Positions 1-12,075 of a stretch of 64,000 bases of DNA are shown piece by piece. Numbering within the stretch: the first letter of the stretch is position 1; each line of letters starts with the position of its first letter. The DNA is from Ischnura elegans (Eukaryota; Arthropoda; Insecta; Odonata; Coenagrionidae). The notes beneath the pieces are model-generated. The model worked only from the letters and a program-made list of their open reading frames with translations. It searched no databases and had not been told where the DNA came from. The DNA lies in contig NC_060248.1 in NCBI RefSeq assembly GCF_921293095.1, positions 11,178,744-11,242,743 of the forward strand, written 5' to 3'. The translations under genes were made by a program, and so were the position numbers.

Positions 1-269
1 TTGGAGACAGATTCAAACAAGTGAAATTAATTTTGCACCGACTTAGGCACAGAAAACAACGGCATTGGTTCCCTTGACATTGCATGAAAGGGCTGATTGT
101 ATAAAGGCTAATGCAAAGCATTTAAGATGCTTCAAGCAATCCTTCTAAAATAAATGATATTAACAAAATTCTGTTGAATTAAACTGTAGAATTCAGGCTC
201 TTACTGCAGTCCACCATTAATGACTCCACCCATTTTTCTCCTAGCTTTCTACAGTCTGCAAGTTTCGAC

Positions 270-1519
270 AATAGGATAGTTTCCTTCATCAAAGAAAACG
301 AAAGACATTGATTGCGATTCATTACCCACTATTAGTGTATTCATACCCATACTATACTAGGTGCCCATACTATGCCACTCCATGTGGCATCACAAGGACC
401 TACTTTCTATACGAATAGATAGCAGTTTTACATCGTTTGAGATTACCAATGCATGCATGAGGCACAGAGCTCAGGGAAACATCTCTTAATAATCACCTAT
501 TAAAACTGCCTATGGTCGTAAAGTTTCCTTCGTTAGAAAAGGTATAATAATCCTTATTTAAGCCAAGCGCTACCTGCTAGCAGCCTGCATATATCCTCGA
601 CCCAAGTCATACGGCGGTAGCGGGAACCAGAATGACATCACACAGGCTTTTCCCAGCATTCATACTTAGCCGTCGTGTTTTCGCACGCTTTAAATTTTTC
701 ACTTTTAATTTAACCGCGAAAAATAGATACAGTAAAACCTCTTTAGATCGCAATGGAGGGGACCAAAATTTGGGCAATTTGATGTATGGAGGTTCAGTAT
801 AGTGAGGTTTCAGTGACAGGCACCACTTTTTCATATCCTTCGGAAATGTAAGCCACTAGTGTCTTTTAAACCATTATATTTATGCGTTTAAACAAATATG
901 CATGCATTAGTGAACATACATTTATTATTTAATGATAACAAAAAGCAAGCGTTATAGCATGATTTTTACCATGATTCGAGAGAAAACTACATGATCTCTC
1001 TCAATTCAACAGTCACTTAAAATGATTAGGATAGTTGGATATCTTTTTTCTTATTTACTGTTAGGTATGCTCTCATATGAAACAAAATGGCCACAACTAA
1101 TGAATAACATGAAAATTACAGAATATTAATGGTGCATAAGAAAAAAAAATGGGTGAAACATTTATCGCTGAAAATGTCATTCCATGTACAATATCGCTGC
1201 TGTATTAATGGTCTCTAGTTTTCTCGGTAAGATTTGCGGAGGTAGTTAGGCCGTCTTGCGTGTGTCTCCTTGCTATAATAAGTGGAGGTTTTAAGAGATA
1301 AAGAGGTTTGCTACAAAGAGGTTTGGCTATTAATTTCCATGTAAATCTGATGGGACCATAGGGGTGGTATGAAGTATGGAGGTAAATGATGTAAAGGGGT
1401 TCACCATATAGAGGTTTTGCTGTATCGTCATTTAAAAATTTAAAAGCGTGAAATGCGTACTATACGAGTAATAATTTTTTGATTTAGGCAATAAGAAAAT
1501 AATAGGAAACCACCCTGTT
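270..1519 (+). mobile_element. F1 inverted-repeat transposon, copy 1, interrupted
   Basis: This copy begins AA|TAGGATAGTTTCC and ends GGAAACCACCCTG|TT. The family's 14-base inverted ends are TAGGGTRGTTTCCT. Compared with the other six copies it has lost about 80 bases near 330-360 and carries a pogo-like MITE at 730-1422. Flanks are AA and TT without a duplication. The right flank runs straight into a LINE fragment. Confidence 0.85.
730..1422. mobile_element. Pogo/Tigger-type MITE nested in F1 copy 1
   Basis: The ends are CAGTAAAACCTCT and AGAGGTTTTGCTG, imperfect inverted repeats beginning CAG. The target dinucleotide TA is present on both sides (728-729 and 1423-1424). The other F1 copies read TAGATATCGTCAT across this point, so the insertion of 693 bases with a TA duplication is seen directly. 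TA plus CAG ends fits the Tc1/mariner superfamily, pogo branch. No transposase frame remains. Confidence 0.8.
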
Positions 1520-1784
1520 GTGAGCAATGAGGAAGTCCTTTGAAGAGTAGAGGATGCATATGATAACTAAAAGAAGATGAAACAACTTAAATGGCCTAAT
1601 GCAGACAATCACCCAAGGAAAAGTGGATGGCAAGAACAGAAAAGGAATACTTCAGATATAATAAATGGAACATGTAAAGATGGATGTGAAAGAAAAGAAA
1701 TACATATGCATGAAAAGTTTAGGTGACAGGAGTAGTTAGTACAAAGCTACATCAGTCCAACCTGATTGCTGACCAATGATGGTG
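1520..1784 (+). mobile_element. LINE 3' fragment (family A)
   Basis: A decayed copy of the C-terminal end of a LINE polyprotein. It starts at the F1 border with a VSNEEVL-like stretch and passes a degenerate EGQVDGK-type region. It ends near the shared 3' terminus CAACCTGATTGCTGACCA, which matches the tails at 41.7, 59.1 and 62.3 kb. Several stops and indels make it non-functional. Confidence 0.6.
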
Positions 1785-4700
1785 ATCCAGTTACATTTGT
1801 ATTTTTAGTGGGACAATCAATGAAGTCTCATCCATCTACCAGCAAAAGTGCATGTGGATAAACACAAACTGTCACGTAAGGCCTGTTTACACGATACATG
1901 AACACGCACGGGTTAATGTCTAAATGCATGAATGCCAAAATGCACTGAGTAACCACCCACCTTGTGCAAATACATGCACAGAAAATAGAACTCGTTCTAA
2001 TTTGATTCATGCATTTGTACATGTTCCGTTCCGGGTCCATCAAAATCATTCACGCAAGCATACATTAACTTGTATGTGCTAATGTGCTGCGTAACCAGGC
2101 CTTTAGGCTGGGTTGCAGCTGGTGTACTGACATTATGAGGGTAGAGTAAAATAATGTCGTAAATAAAAATCTAAATCGCATTATACTTTCCACACTTTAA
2201 AGCAATTGAAAATAAATGTAATTCCAGAATTAGTTTTGGGCGTAAACCATGCTAAATACTCTCATTATAGTGTTCATATAGATGACAGGTGTTACACCAA
2301 TCCTTGTATCTAGAAAGAATCTATGCCTGGTAAGCTGAGTCCACAAGTTGTTGATATAAATTTTATCCACTGCAAGGATAACCTTTTCTACAGATAATGT
2401 TCTATTTGCCAAGGCAGGATCACATGAAAAATGAACCTGTCCGGGCAGCATCCCTACCTATCGCTATTTCAGAATTGCATTTCTTAGCTTAGGGGCATCA
2501 TGAAGTCAGAAAAATTCTCCAAATAATGAACGTGACAATTCAATCACAGATGGCAGACAGCTACAAAAAATTGAATAGCATCATGAGGTAAATCCCTGGA
2601 ACTCTATAATATATGGGTTCATAAGTCTTTATTGCCACCACTATTATCCTCATGCTTTCCATGGAGGTCGCCCAATGCTCCAAAGTTACTTTCTCAATAA
2701 AGGCTAGAAATAAAAGCAAATATAAAATTGCAACCCTTTAACAATATCAGCGCAATGCACACATCCACTAAGTTCTCCATAAGCGAGGCAGTGATACTAT
2801 TTCCATTTCAAAGCAAAAGGGCTAGTTAAAATTAAGATCAGTACATGAAAAGAGCCCAGTCTCTTGTTCAAGAAACAAAAAAATTGAACAAGAAAAATGA
2901 CTTACTATTTAAATTTTAACTTCATTGAAATTCCCTGCTTTGCACTCACTTAAGATTGGGTTGCATATTATTTAAACATACATTCACATGTATTTAAACA
3001 TACATCAGGTTCTTCCCAATATATTTTATACTGATTCATATACCTATTCCATCCCTAATCATTACCACTGCCAGACAGCCACTTAGGCAATATAGTCCAT
3101 TGCCTTCATTTACCTTGGCTTCAGGATCCCAGAGAACCTCACTACGACTTTAATAGTATGAGGGTACATTACACAGAAGCGCTAAGCAGGTTGCGTACTC
3201 ATAGGATGAAATAACAGTTCATGTGGACTTAAGTTGCAAGTCACAAATGAAGTAGACGCAGTGGACTCCTAACGAATGGTACTTCAAAGTGATGAGATAT
3301 GATGACCTCAGTAACAAATGAAACATGTCTCATTAATCTGATGGACCTTTGAGTGTTCAGGGTGCTCCTTAGGATAACGAATTCTGATCACTATGGGCTA
3401 GTTGGTGAGTAACATCTATTAATTCTAGAAGTAGATACCACTAGGCCAATCCACCAGCACAGACTTCTATCTGCACACTGTCATTTTCAAGTTCCTGGTC
3501 AATGCATTCGCTTACCTCAGCAGTACTAGCCAAAATATGGGGATGCTTTTCTTAAAAAATAAAATTTTCACTCTATTGCAGAAAAGCTTTTGACTTGGCA
3601 CATCAAAAGCAGTTGCATAAGCAGCATCTACATCGTGATGAATTTAAGGGTTCTCTAATAAATTCACCTTGGTGGAATTGTTCATAGTTTAATGCCAGCA
3701 CATTACATTTTTGCCATTCTGCGGTTGAAATTTACGACTTAAACCAGCAAATTATGAATTACACAACTAAATTCCACCATCACCATGAAAAATCACAAAT
3801 GGCACTTCATTAATATCAAATCATCATGTAAATCAAAACTTACGAGCAATTTACGAAGAACAATTTTATTCACATGGACGTTTCAATACATTTCGTACTA
3901 TCGTTGGGTCGAAAGTAAATATTGAAAGATGCACTACCATAGTTGGTAGTCATTTTGAGAAAATTTCTGTCTTCATTTCCATGCCAGCATTACAAGTATT
4001 GAGAGTTGATTCAGGCAGCAGACATTCTAGCTTTGGAGCTGCCTGATGATTATACGAAATACATATACTGACACTGACTGTGTGAATACAATTGTTATGT
4101 AGCAGAAAATTGCTCCTGTTTTAATTAATATATGTTAGAATACCACCACATTAAGCCAAAATTAACTCTCGAAGCAACTCATCAGTATTTCACCACTTTC
4201 TGAATTTCTTATGGCTCACATGAGGGGCCATTCTGCCCTATCCTGCGCATGTGCTCTGGATGCACTGGAGAAATCACTATTCAGTAAATACTGCAGTCAT
4301 TTTCAGATATTCCTGGGAAAATCTAAAAAGCCAGTTATTCAATGTTCACTTCAAGATTTTTTGTTACGGTCATCCTTAATGGAAGAGACTTCATGGCAAT
4401 CCCTTGCATTGGAAAGTCTTACAGGAACAAAATTTCTCCACCTCCCACACTGGCATCTTAGGATTACGCACCCTCAGCTCCTATATCATGTACTTTGCAT
4501 CCTAAAGAATGAATAAATGCCTGAGAATACACTATTAGCTCCCTCCCCGATTTCACGTAAGCTCACAGACTTACATATGAAGGAACCGCCACTATACTCA
4601 TTTGCTGCTATTCTAGCCACTTACTGTTTCCATTCTTCAGAATGTTTATAGTGATAAAGATGAATCAGACAAATAAATGCGTTCACCGGCTAGTAAGAGA

Positions 4701-5553
4701 TTAATGATGTCACAAGAATTTGAGAAATATATCTGATGGCAGGCACACCTGAACTGTTTGACATACTCGTAAGCCACATGTGCCCATGAAGCACTAGATT
4801 AATGTTTTAAACACATTAGATGGCTCATTTGAAAGATGCATAAATGATGTTGAGGCAAGGAAAGCAAATTCCTATGCAAAGTAAGGTTCCAACCAAACTA
4901 TGGGACCCAAAAAAAAGAATCACATCATACCCATTTCTCAAGAAATTTCTTAAAGCAGTGCTTGCATGAAATAGGTGTTATCACTTGGATACTTTGCTGA
5001 TTCCAGCTAAATAAACATTAAGAGGAGAAAATATAAAACATTATAAAAGGAAGAGGAAAATTAATTCTCTAATGAAGGCAAAGAGTCAAGTTATGAAGCA
5101 AAATCAACATTTTGCACAGCAATTGAATGAAAATGGAATACACTGGATCATTAGTTAAATTGAAAGAAAGGGTTTTAGTAAAAATAGGAGAGAGAAAATT
5201 TGTCAAGTAAAGATGGGCTTGCGGTAAAATATAGAGCAGCAGAACCATGCACAACAACAAAAAATTGGCCCATTATTGGTTACATAACACTATAAAGAAA
5301 ATTAGCTACCCTTGCAATGAAGGAGTAAATCTAAAAATGAGATTGCATTGACAAATTCTAAATGGCGAAGTAATAAATAAACGCAACAAGAACATAGATT
5401 CCACAGGATTTGAATATGTAGGTTCAACCTTTGATAGAATACACTGGCAATTACCTTCATTGGTGACTTATTCAAGCACATTTGGAAAGAGTCCTCAGTA
5501 AATTGCTAGTCTCTAACCACCAAAGGATCGCAACAAATAGTGTGAGAGCAAGC

Positions 5554-5705
5554 AAGGCTGTAGCAAGTGGGGAGGGCATCAAGGAGTTAAAACCCTTAAG
5601 CTCCAAAAATGTATGGGAGATCATTCCTCTTCCTACCTGCCCACTTATACATTATATGTCTCTGTCCCATTAAAAAATCCAAAAAACCCTCTCTGGCTAC
5701 AGCCT
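5554..5705. mobile_element. Possible short MITE with GGCTGTAGC ends
   Basis: The left end AAGGCTGTAGCAAG and right end CTGGCTACAGCCT are near-inverted repeats and resemble the ends of the element at 24214-24707. I cannot find a convincing target-site duplication, so the limits are tentative. Confidence 0.35.
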
Positions 5706-6072
5706 CACACCCCACTAATCAGCCAATGCTCCTGGGCAGTGATCAATGCATCACTTTGTAAGCATGCTCTTAGTAGGACATAGAAACAGGCACAGATGGA
5801 GAGCAGTAATTCATTCATAGAGTTGTAATAGTAATGAAGGAAAAAATTTAAGATAAAGCCCCTAGGGGAAAGTCGAACGTGGAAATATGAAGGACATAAG
5901 GAAGAACATCACGCACACAAAGAAACTGACTTGAGAATGAGAAATGAGGGACAGTAGCCAATCTTAATTACTATTAATACATGCTGTTTGACAAGCAAAG
6001 ATTGTGAATGACAATGATTGCTCAACCTGCCTTCAGACTGGCTAAGCCTTAAATCATGGAGGACCTAAACAA

Positions 6073-6187
6073 ACTAGTTATTTAAATTTATGACAGTATA
6101 CCGGGACTAGCCACGGTGATAACTTTTTACGGAGTCACCCGCACCCGAGTCAACCGTCACCCGAGTTTTTCGCACTAGTTATTTAAA
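6073..6187. repeat. 87-bp insert between 14-bp direct repeats
   Basis: ACTAGTTATTTAAA occurs exactly at 6073-6086 and again at 6174-6187. The 87 bases between are richer in GC than the surroundings and contain two CACCCGAGT repeats. A 14-base duplication is the size made by target-primed reverse transcription, but the insert has no A-tail or tRNA boxes. Confidence 0.5.
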
Positions 6188-7751
6188 GACTATTGTACCT
6201 CTATCACAGAACTTCAGGGCATACAGCTCACTAAAATCTGTTAATATGTCAGAAAAAAAAGGAGTACTGCATCTGGCACAATTGAAACATCACATCAAAT
6301 CACTATGCAACCATTATACGAAAGATATAAATGCACACATTACATTATGGTTAAAGACAGAAGTCACACAGCCAAAAGATTTCATAACGGAGAACAGAAG
6401 AAAGCGTAGATTAAGATAAACATATAAGCATCTACAGTGACACATGAGAATTTAACGTCCATTTTGCAGAAGAATAGACACATAAGATGTTGTGCCTAAA
6501 TATATCTACACAAAATGAAACTAAATACTGAGTTCACTCATACTACAAAATGAAATGTAAGTGGCATTTATACGGAATTTGACTTGCAAATTGGCAAATG
6601 AAATACCTACACTAATTTCAAAGTACTCCAGTTTGCTGCAATTTCGGTATAACCTTCCCAGTGATGCACAGGATTGCATGAGGTATTATTCAGAAAATTT
6701 GAATACACTATTAAAACCAACATTATGACTGGTTAAGCCTAGCATAAAAGGCAAAAGTATTAAGAAAAGCATTTCCGAGGCTTGAACCTGTATTTACACG
6801 CTATTAATTTAGCAACGAGATGAACCACCTAAATAATGCAGTTATTTCTGATGGCCATAATAAATGACAATCGAGGATTCCATAACAAAAAATAGGCTAT
6901 TAATTTTGAAACGAGAATTAGTGTCCACCAAATCATCACGAAAAGCTATTTTTCAAAACTGAAGTCACCGAGATCATTACGCACAAACACAACGAACAGA
7001 ATATTACAGATTGAGACTTAAAAAGGCTCAATTCCTGACAAAAATTAGTGAAGTATAAAGGCAGGAAAATGAGTTTTTGGTAAGTGCTAGGCACGCTCTA
7101 TGTGACCTAGAAACATTAGCAGACTAGGGCACGCAATGCGCGCACAGTCAAAATATCACGTTCTAAACGATAATCATCAGTTCATACCGATTAGACAGTT
7201 AAAAAAGCCTCATATTAAAAGATAAACAGCTGGCAAATGTTAAGTAAAACAAATACCTCAGACGCAAACTAGAGGTGAGATGCGAGAAGAGGCAAAGTAA
7301 TCTCTACGAGCATGAAAGTGTAACATGTGCTATAAACAAATTTAATAAAACACCTCAACGCCTTTCATAATTCTAAAATAGCTATTCTGGCGAGCATCAT
7401 ATACAACCGAGTCACAGAGGTTGGGTAAGGACTATAACGTGCATACCGTACCGTCACTAGGGTATGTTGCAAATATCTGTGCAATTTTTAGAATCATGCA
7501 AAACACTGAAGTGCATAGAAAAAAACTAAATAAATACCGTTTAATATAAAAAAATTAATGCCTCTCCTCTTAATAAGTATATGAAATCGGGAGATAATAT
7601 GAGGCGCGAAGGGAGACTCGATTGCAATATTGCGAATTTTCGATCACCAATTAGAGATTAACGGAACATCACCAGGTATTTCAATATAACCCAACATATT
7701 TTTCGGCATTCCACAATTAAGTTACAAAGCAAAAATACATATTTAACTCAC

Positions 7752-7895
7752 CTTCACAAAATAATGTCACATCTGTTAGGCTTTCCGATTTGTAAAGGTT
7801 CCCAAATGCTGTTGCCAAATTACTGCCAAAACTGTTCCATTTCAAACAAAACTGTTGTTGTGAATCCATTCCTGGTGTTACATGGAATGTTTAAG
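7752..7895 (-). CDS. First coding exon of a BTB/POZ-domain protein (gene continues left of window)
   Basis: Read on the minus strand, an acceptor (TTTTTTTGCAG, ending at 7896) is followed by 26 bases of 5' UTR and an ATG at 7869-7867. Then come 39 codons and a clean donor (G|GTGAGT), ending in phase 1 at 7752. The peptide has the hallmarks of the N-terminal edge of arthropod BTB transcription factors (bric-a-brac, tramtrack, lola and fruitless group): QFCLKWNSF near residues 6-14, a conserved SNLATAF stretch, and SLTDVTLFCEG leading into the intron. Members pair a BTB dimerisation domain with DNA-binding fingers in the nucleus. The next exon, expected to start with an FKAHKLIL-like motif, is not visible down to position 1, so the intron is at least 7.7 kb. 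The exon is too short to stand out as an ORF. Which BTB gene this is cannot be decided. Confidence 0.8.
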
Positions 7896-8959
7896 CTGCA
7901 AAAAAATAATATCCACTGTAAATGCACATAAAGCTGAATGACCTTCAAAAGCGTTTGCAACTAATACTCCAATAATTGGTGCACATATAGGATCCTAAGA
8001 GCTGAAAAATAAACATTTAACACATAAAAACCTCAATATGGAGCCTGAGTTCACCCACTCACGGAATCAACTTCAATCGAACGGCAAAGTAATTGCATAG
8101 AGCATTCAAAAATAAATATTTTCCGAAAAACGATTCATTTAACACACATAAGCCTAATTTCCAACACTAATAATATAATTACACCAATTACTAATATTTC
8201 CATTCAGTAAAGTTCATTAAGAGTCATATATTTCATGTCAAGTGCAACCGTACCATTCTGTCTCCTTGGCAAATCACCTGGCCATAAAAAAATTGCACGG
8301 TCCAATACGTCCGAAGTGAATATTCCATACGTTTCGCTATCGATCTAAAGCCTGTTGCACTGCGTAATGCACAATTTCTTATTTCAGATTTAAAGTCATT
8401 TGAGGACAACAACAACTATTGCGAAACGCCATCACTTGATATTAACGAAAGGCATTCACTTGCAACCATCTTGACACGATTCATGCAACTGCGATGTAAC
8501 ATTCTGCCCCCTACATGGGTACTGTAAAATTTCGGAATTTGCCCTAAATTAAGAAGCCAAGTCCCAATTTAGCACATAAAGCCGTCACTGCGGCAATTAA
8601 ATATCAATGAAAACCAAAATTCAGCATCAACAAGCAATTCAAGAAAAACATATATTTATAAATAACTAAAATCTCCAACCTGTGCATAAAAAGAAATTCT
8701 TGAGGAGCAGCCGGAAACCGTTAGGTATGTGGTATGAAAGTTATAGCAAACATTTTGCACTGTTAGATATGCACACCGCAAATCCTAACCAATAGCCAAA
8801 GATTGTCTGTTGATCCACAAATTAAAATTTCACAGGCAGTTTTCCTGATAGCTTAATCCTCTGTCTACATTTATTTCGCATAAATAATGCACTTTTGCAA
8901 TTACTTGGAACATAAAATTTTCATAATCCCTCTGGTGGAATCGAAATGAACTACGCTTA

Positions 8960-9032
8960 CGTCACTATCCTTTTGGCCTCCATATTGGTTACGGCAAAGG
9001 TGCTGGGTGAAGTATACAAATAATTTGATAAA
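8960..9032 (+). promoter_or_regulatory. 5' flank and probable 5' UTR of UQCRFS1
   Basis: The bases just before the ATG include an inverted CCAAT-type box (ATTGG at about 8984) and no TATA box, as is common for housekeeping mitochondrial genes. The transcription start was not located. The roughly 1.2 kb up to the divergent BTB coding exon may act as a shared, bidirectional promoter region. That is inference from spacing only. Confidence 0.35.
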
Positions 9033-10141
9033 ATGTTAAGTATAATATCAAAATCCAGTAATTTGTCGCCTTATTTAAAAGGCACAACGCAAGTAGTTGC
9101 GTCTCAGCTTAAATCCGCCTTTGCTCCGGTCGTAACGGAAACTGAGAAAATTGTCGTGCAATCTGGACAAGTATTATCCGCTCATTCATGGAATCAAATT
9201 TTGCCGAGAACTTCTCCGTCTGTGACATCTGGACCCACTGGTTTGTTTTTAATAATTCTAAAACATAGCCGAAGTTATATTGTAAGGCAACCGTAAGTAA
9301 CGCCCTCGTTTTTATGCAATTTTAGTGCCAACCCAAGTACGATATGCTCACTCCGATATCCAAGTTCCTGATTTCACTAAGTATAGGAGAGATGGGGTGA
9401 AGGAAACCCATGCAGTTGCGAAGGATAGCGTTGCCAACCGTCATTCATTTACGTACCTCATTGTGGGAGGTAAGACATTTCAATATTAATGTTTCGTTAT
9501 TGTCCAAAGGCCTTGTTGCTGATACACTTTTTGTTCTTTTGTAGCGGGTGCAGTTGGTTCGGCATATGCTGCAAAAGCTGTCGTGACGCAGTTTGTTAGT
9601 TCTATGAGTGCCTCGGCTGATGTTTTAGCTTTAGCCAAAATTGAAATCAAAATGTCTGATATCCCTGAGGGTAAAAGTGTTACTTTCAAGTGGCGAGGAA
9701 AGCCCCTTTTCATAAGGCACAGGTGAGAAATAATAATGTTTACCATTATTTCATTGCTGCATGTATTTGAGTAACATTGAGTGGTAAAGTGCGCATTTGT
9801 GTCTTAAGTTGCAAATGAGGGTGATTCACGATAAACATTCTTGTGTTCGCAGAACTTCCAGTGAGATCGAAACTGAGAGGTCTGTGAATATTTCAACTCT
9901 CCGAGACCCTCAGCACGACGATGACCGAACGAAGAAACCCGAGTGGCTTGTCTTGATAGGTGTGTGCACTCACTTGGGATGTGTACCCATCGCCAATGCA
10001 GGAGACTTCGGTGGATATTATTGCCCATGCCATGGCTCCCATTACGATGCTTCAGGCCGTATCCGCAAAGGCCCTGCACCTCTTAACTTAGAAATACCAC
10101 CCTACGAGTTCCCCGAGGAGAATTTGCTGATTGTAGGTTAA
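9033..10141 (+). CDS. UQCRFS1: Cytochrome b-c1 complex subunit Rieske, mitochondrial (4 exons)
   Basis: The 2Fe-2S subunit of respiratory complex III passes electrons from ubiquinol to cytochrome c1 at the inner mitochondrial membrane. Coding exons are 9033-9240, 9326-9469, 9545-9722 and 9853-10141, giving 272 residues, normal for the animal family. Every junction is GT-AG and the phases (1, 1, 2) keep the frame. The exon 1 donor (CTG|GTTTGT) is weak, but a stronger-looking GTAAGT at 9293 would put exon 2 out of frame. Residues 1 to about 75 are a poorly conserved mitochondrial presequence region. The membrane helix is about 112-135 and the flexible hinge about 140-151. The Rieske fold carries box 1 CTHLGC (C215, H217, C220) and box 2 CPCHGSHY (C234, C236, H237, H240). 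By family knowledge C215, H217, C234 and H237 hold the cluster and C220-C236 form the disulfide. No residue is missing. It is head to head with the BTB exon on the other strand. Confidence 0.97.
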
Positions 10142-10337
10142 AGATCTTAGATGAAAATTCCTACTGGCAACCAAAGACCTATCCTGAATAAGAGAACTTG
10201 TTTAGAGGTTAATTAGTTTTCTGCTTGGCCATTCCGGTATTCCTTGGAAAGACAAAATCTGCCAGTGGATAGGAAATTATTTAATAGTGAAATTGTTGGA
10301 AAACTTATTTATGAGGTATGTACGTGCCTATATTGTA

Positions 10338-10782
10338 AATAAACAACTCATGCATTGATAATGCAGTGATTGGACTTTTATCCTGTCTTGATGATTTTGT
10401 GTAGATGAGCCAGGAATACGATTATTGTTCCTTGGTTCGAATCGGAAGTAGTATTATATATTTTGCTGTAACATATATATTGCTACCCTTGTTGTCAAGT
10501 GTGGGTGTCTGTATGAATGTGGGTGTGCTATGCTAATTTTCGATTTGAACCCCTGTGGTTTTTTTTTCAAGAAATTTGTGGCGTGGAATTTCTTTTAATT
10601 ATTATTGTTGATGGAAATGCAGGTATGAGATTGTAATTGCTGGGGATAATCGATGGAAGCGATACTATTGGCCACCTATGCTTTAATTTGTCTTTAAAAG
10701 GAATACTAGTTCATTATTTGCAAGTGTTCAAGTTATTGATGTGTGAAACCCCTAACTTTGAGGATAATTTTGTGCAAATAAA
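10338..10782 (+). terminator. Candidate polyadenylation signals of UQCRFS1
   Basis: AATAAA occurs about 200 bases after the Rieske stop codon (10338-10343) and again at 10777-10782. The first would give a short 3' UTR and the second a longer one. Which is used cannot be told from sequence. Confidence 0.5.
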
Positions 10783-11969
10783 GTTAATGTGATCTAAATT
10801 TTATTTATTAGCTGAGTAAATATTGTGTTTTGGAGCTTCATGGCTACACATATCCTTCCTCTTTGCGTTATTTACGTTACTATTTGTTTTCATAAATTAG
10901 GTCATAAAGATAATGCTTGGCTGCATTGAAGGTCCAGTTGGAGGTTACGTTATGAATATAGACATTTTACGTTACTCCGTCCTAAGGTTGGTCTTTGATT
11001 TAAAACCTTTTTTGATTATCCCTGCCATTAGCGGCTTGGTTAATTGAGCGTGGAATTGTTACTTGTACAATGACCTCATTGACATTGAAATCATTTTTAG
11101 TTCCTTCCTGAATTTGTTTGTCGTATGGTAGGTCAGCCTTTGAAATGATATTCATAGCAGGTCACTAAGATCTCTTTATTTTTTGGTCCATGAGGAGAAA
11201 CGTCCTCACAGGTCTCTAAAGCATGAAATGTCCTTATCATAATCTTTTAATGACTCACATGATGCTGCTGTGTTGCTTGAATGTAGTTCACGAGGGTCAA
11301 AAGGAATGGTGAAAATGCCTAAGTGTTCTTGGAAAAAGGAAGGTATACCAGGAAAAATGTTATAACCATACAAACATTGCTTGGAGAAAGGTTATGTGAT
11401 CCTGATCAGGTCTTGTAGTTCTGCATTCCTTGCCTTTTATATTGGGAGTACTTTTTCCCAATTTCATTGCTAAATATCTATGTTGTAGTTATTGACCACT
11501 CTTTTACCTATAACTGATGGGGACCAACGTTTCCATCTTTTATTGAAGATATTGCTACAAATGAATATTCAAAAAAAATGAGAGATATAGTTATCTGAAG
11601 AGCAAGCCTGAGTAACCCATCCCGCTTTGATCATTGTTGAGTGTATATTATTGTATCATTTAAACCTCACTATAAGGTTTATCCAAGGAATAGCTGTGAA
11701 CTAGCTTGTGGCATTCCTCAAAGGCATGGTGAATGGTCACGAGATCATGCAAGCAAAATATAACATGTTCAAATTTTCACTGAATGATTATGCGCATGAC
11801 TGTTCATTTGCGAAAGTTTCTGTTATACACATTGAACGATTTCATTTGCATTATCATTCACTTTGTGTAGAAGCCTTGACAGTCACTTGCTAATGCTCTT
11901 CCATTGAGATAATTCCATGGAGGAGAGATGTGCATTGTCCAGGGTTCTAAACCAGACTCTGGAATCTAT

Positions 11970-12075
11970 TGCAGATGTTCCACCACTTAAGGCTTGCAAA
12001 TTACGAGTTCGTATGAGATTCAGGTTTGAAGCCTGGTCAGTGCAAATGATGTTTTATCTGGAATTTTCGCTTCCT
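11970..12075 (+). mobile_element. tRNA-derived SINE fragment (family S3)
   Basis: It contains a B-box-like AGGTTTGAAGCCTGGTC followed by GTGCAAATGAT. This aligns with the minus-strand pieces at 60.74-60.86 and 61.79-61.88 kb (B box GGTTTCAATCC, then GGTCAAGGCAAAT). The A-box part is degenerate. Confidence 0.45.

Larger units (their letters stand above)
1520..7751 (-). other. Inferred large intron of the BTB gene, little recognisable content
   Basis: No further BTB or zinc-finger coding sequence was found on the minus strand here, so the stretch is read as intron. It holds a LINE scrap at 1520-1784, an 87-bp insert between 14-bp direct repeats near 6.1 kb, and a possible short MITE at 5554-5705. 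The open frame at 4211-4516 resembles nothing I know and is probably chance. Confidence 0.5.

Noticed and set aside
9282..9298. Stronger-looking splice donors (GTAAGG at 9282, GTAAGT at 9293) for UQCRFS1 exon 1
   Set aside because: Either would place exon 2 out of frame. Only the donor at 9241 yields the conserved continuation into [11 protein letters not shown].
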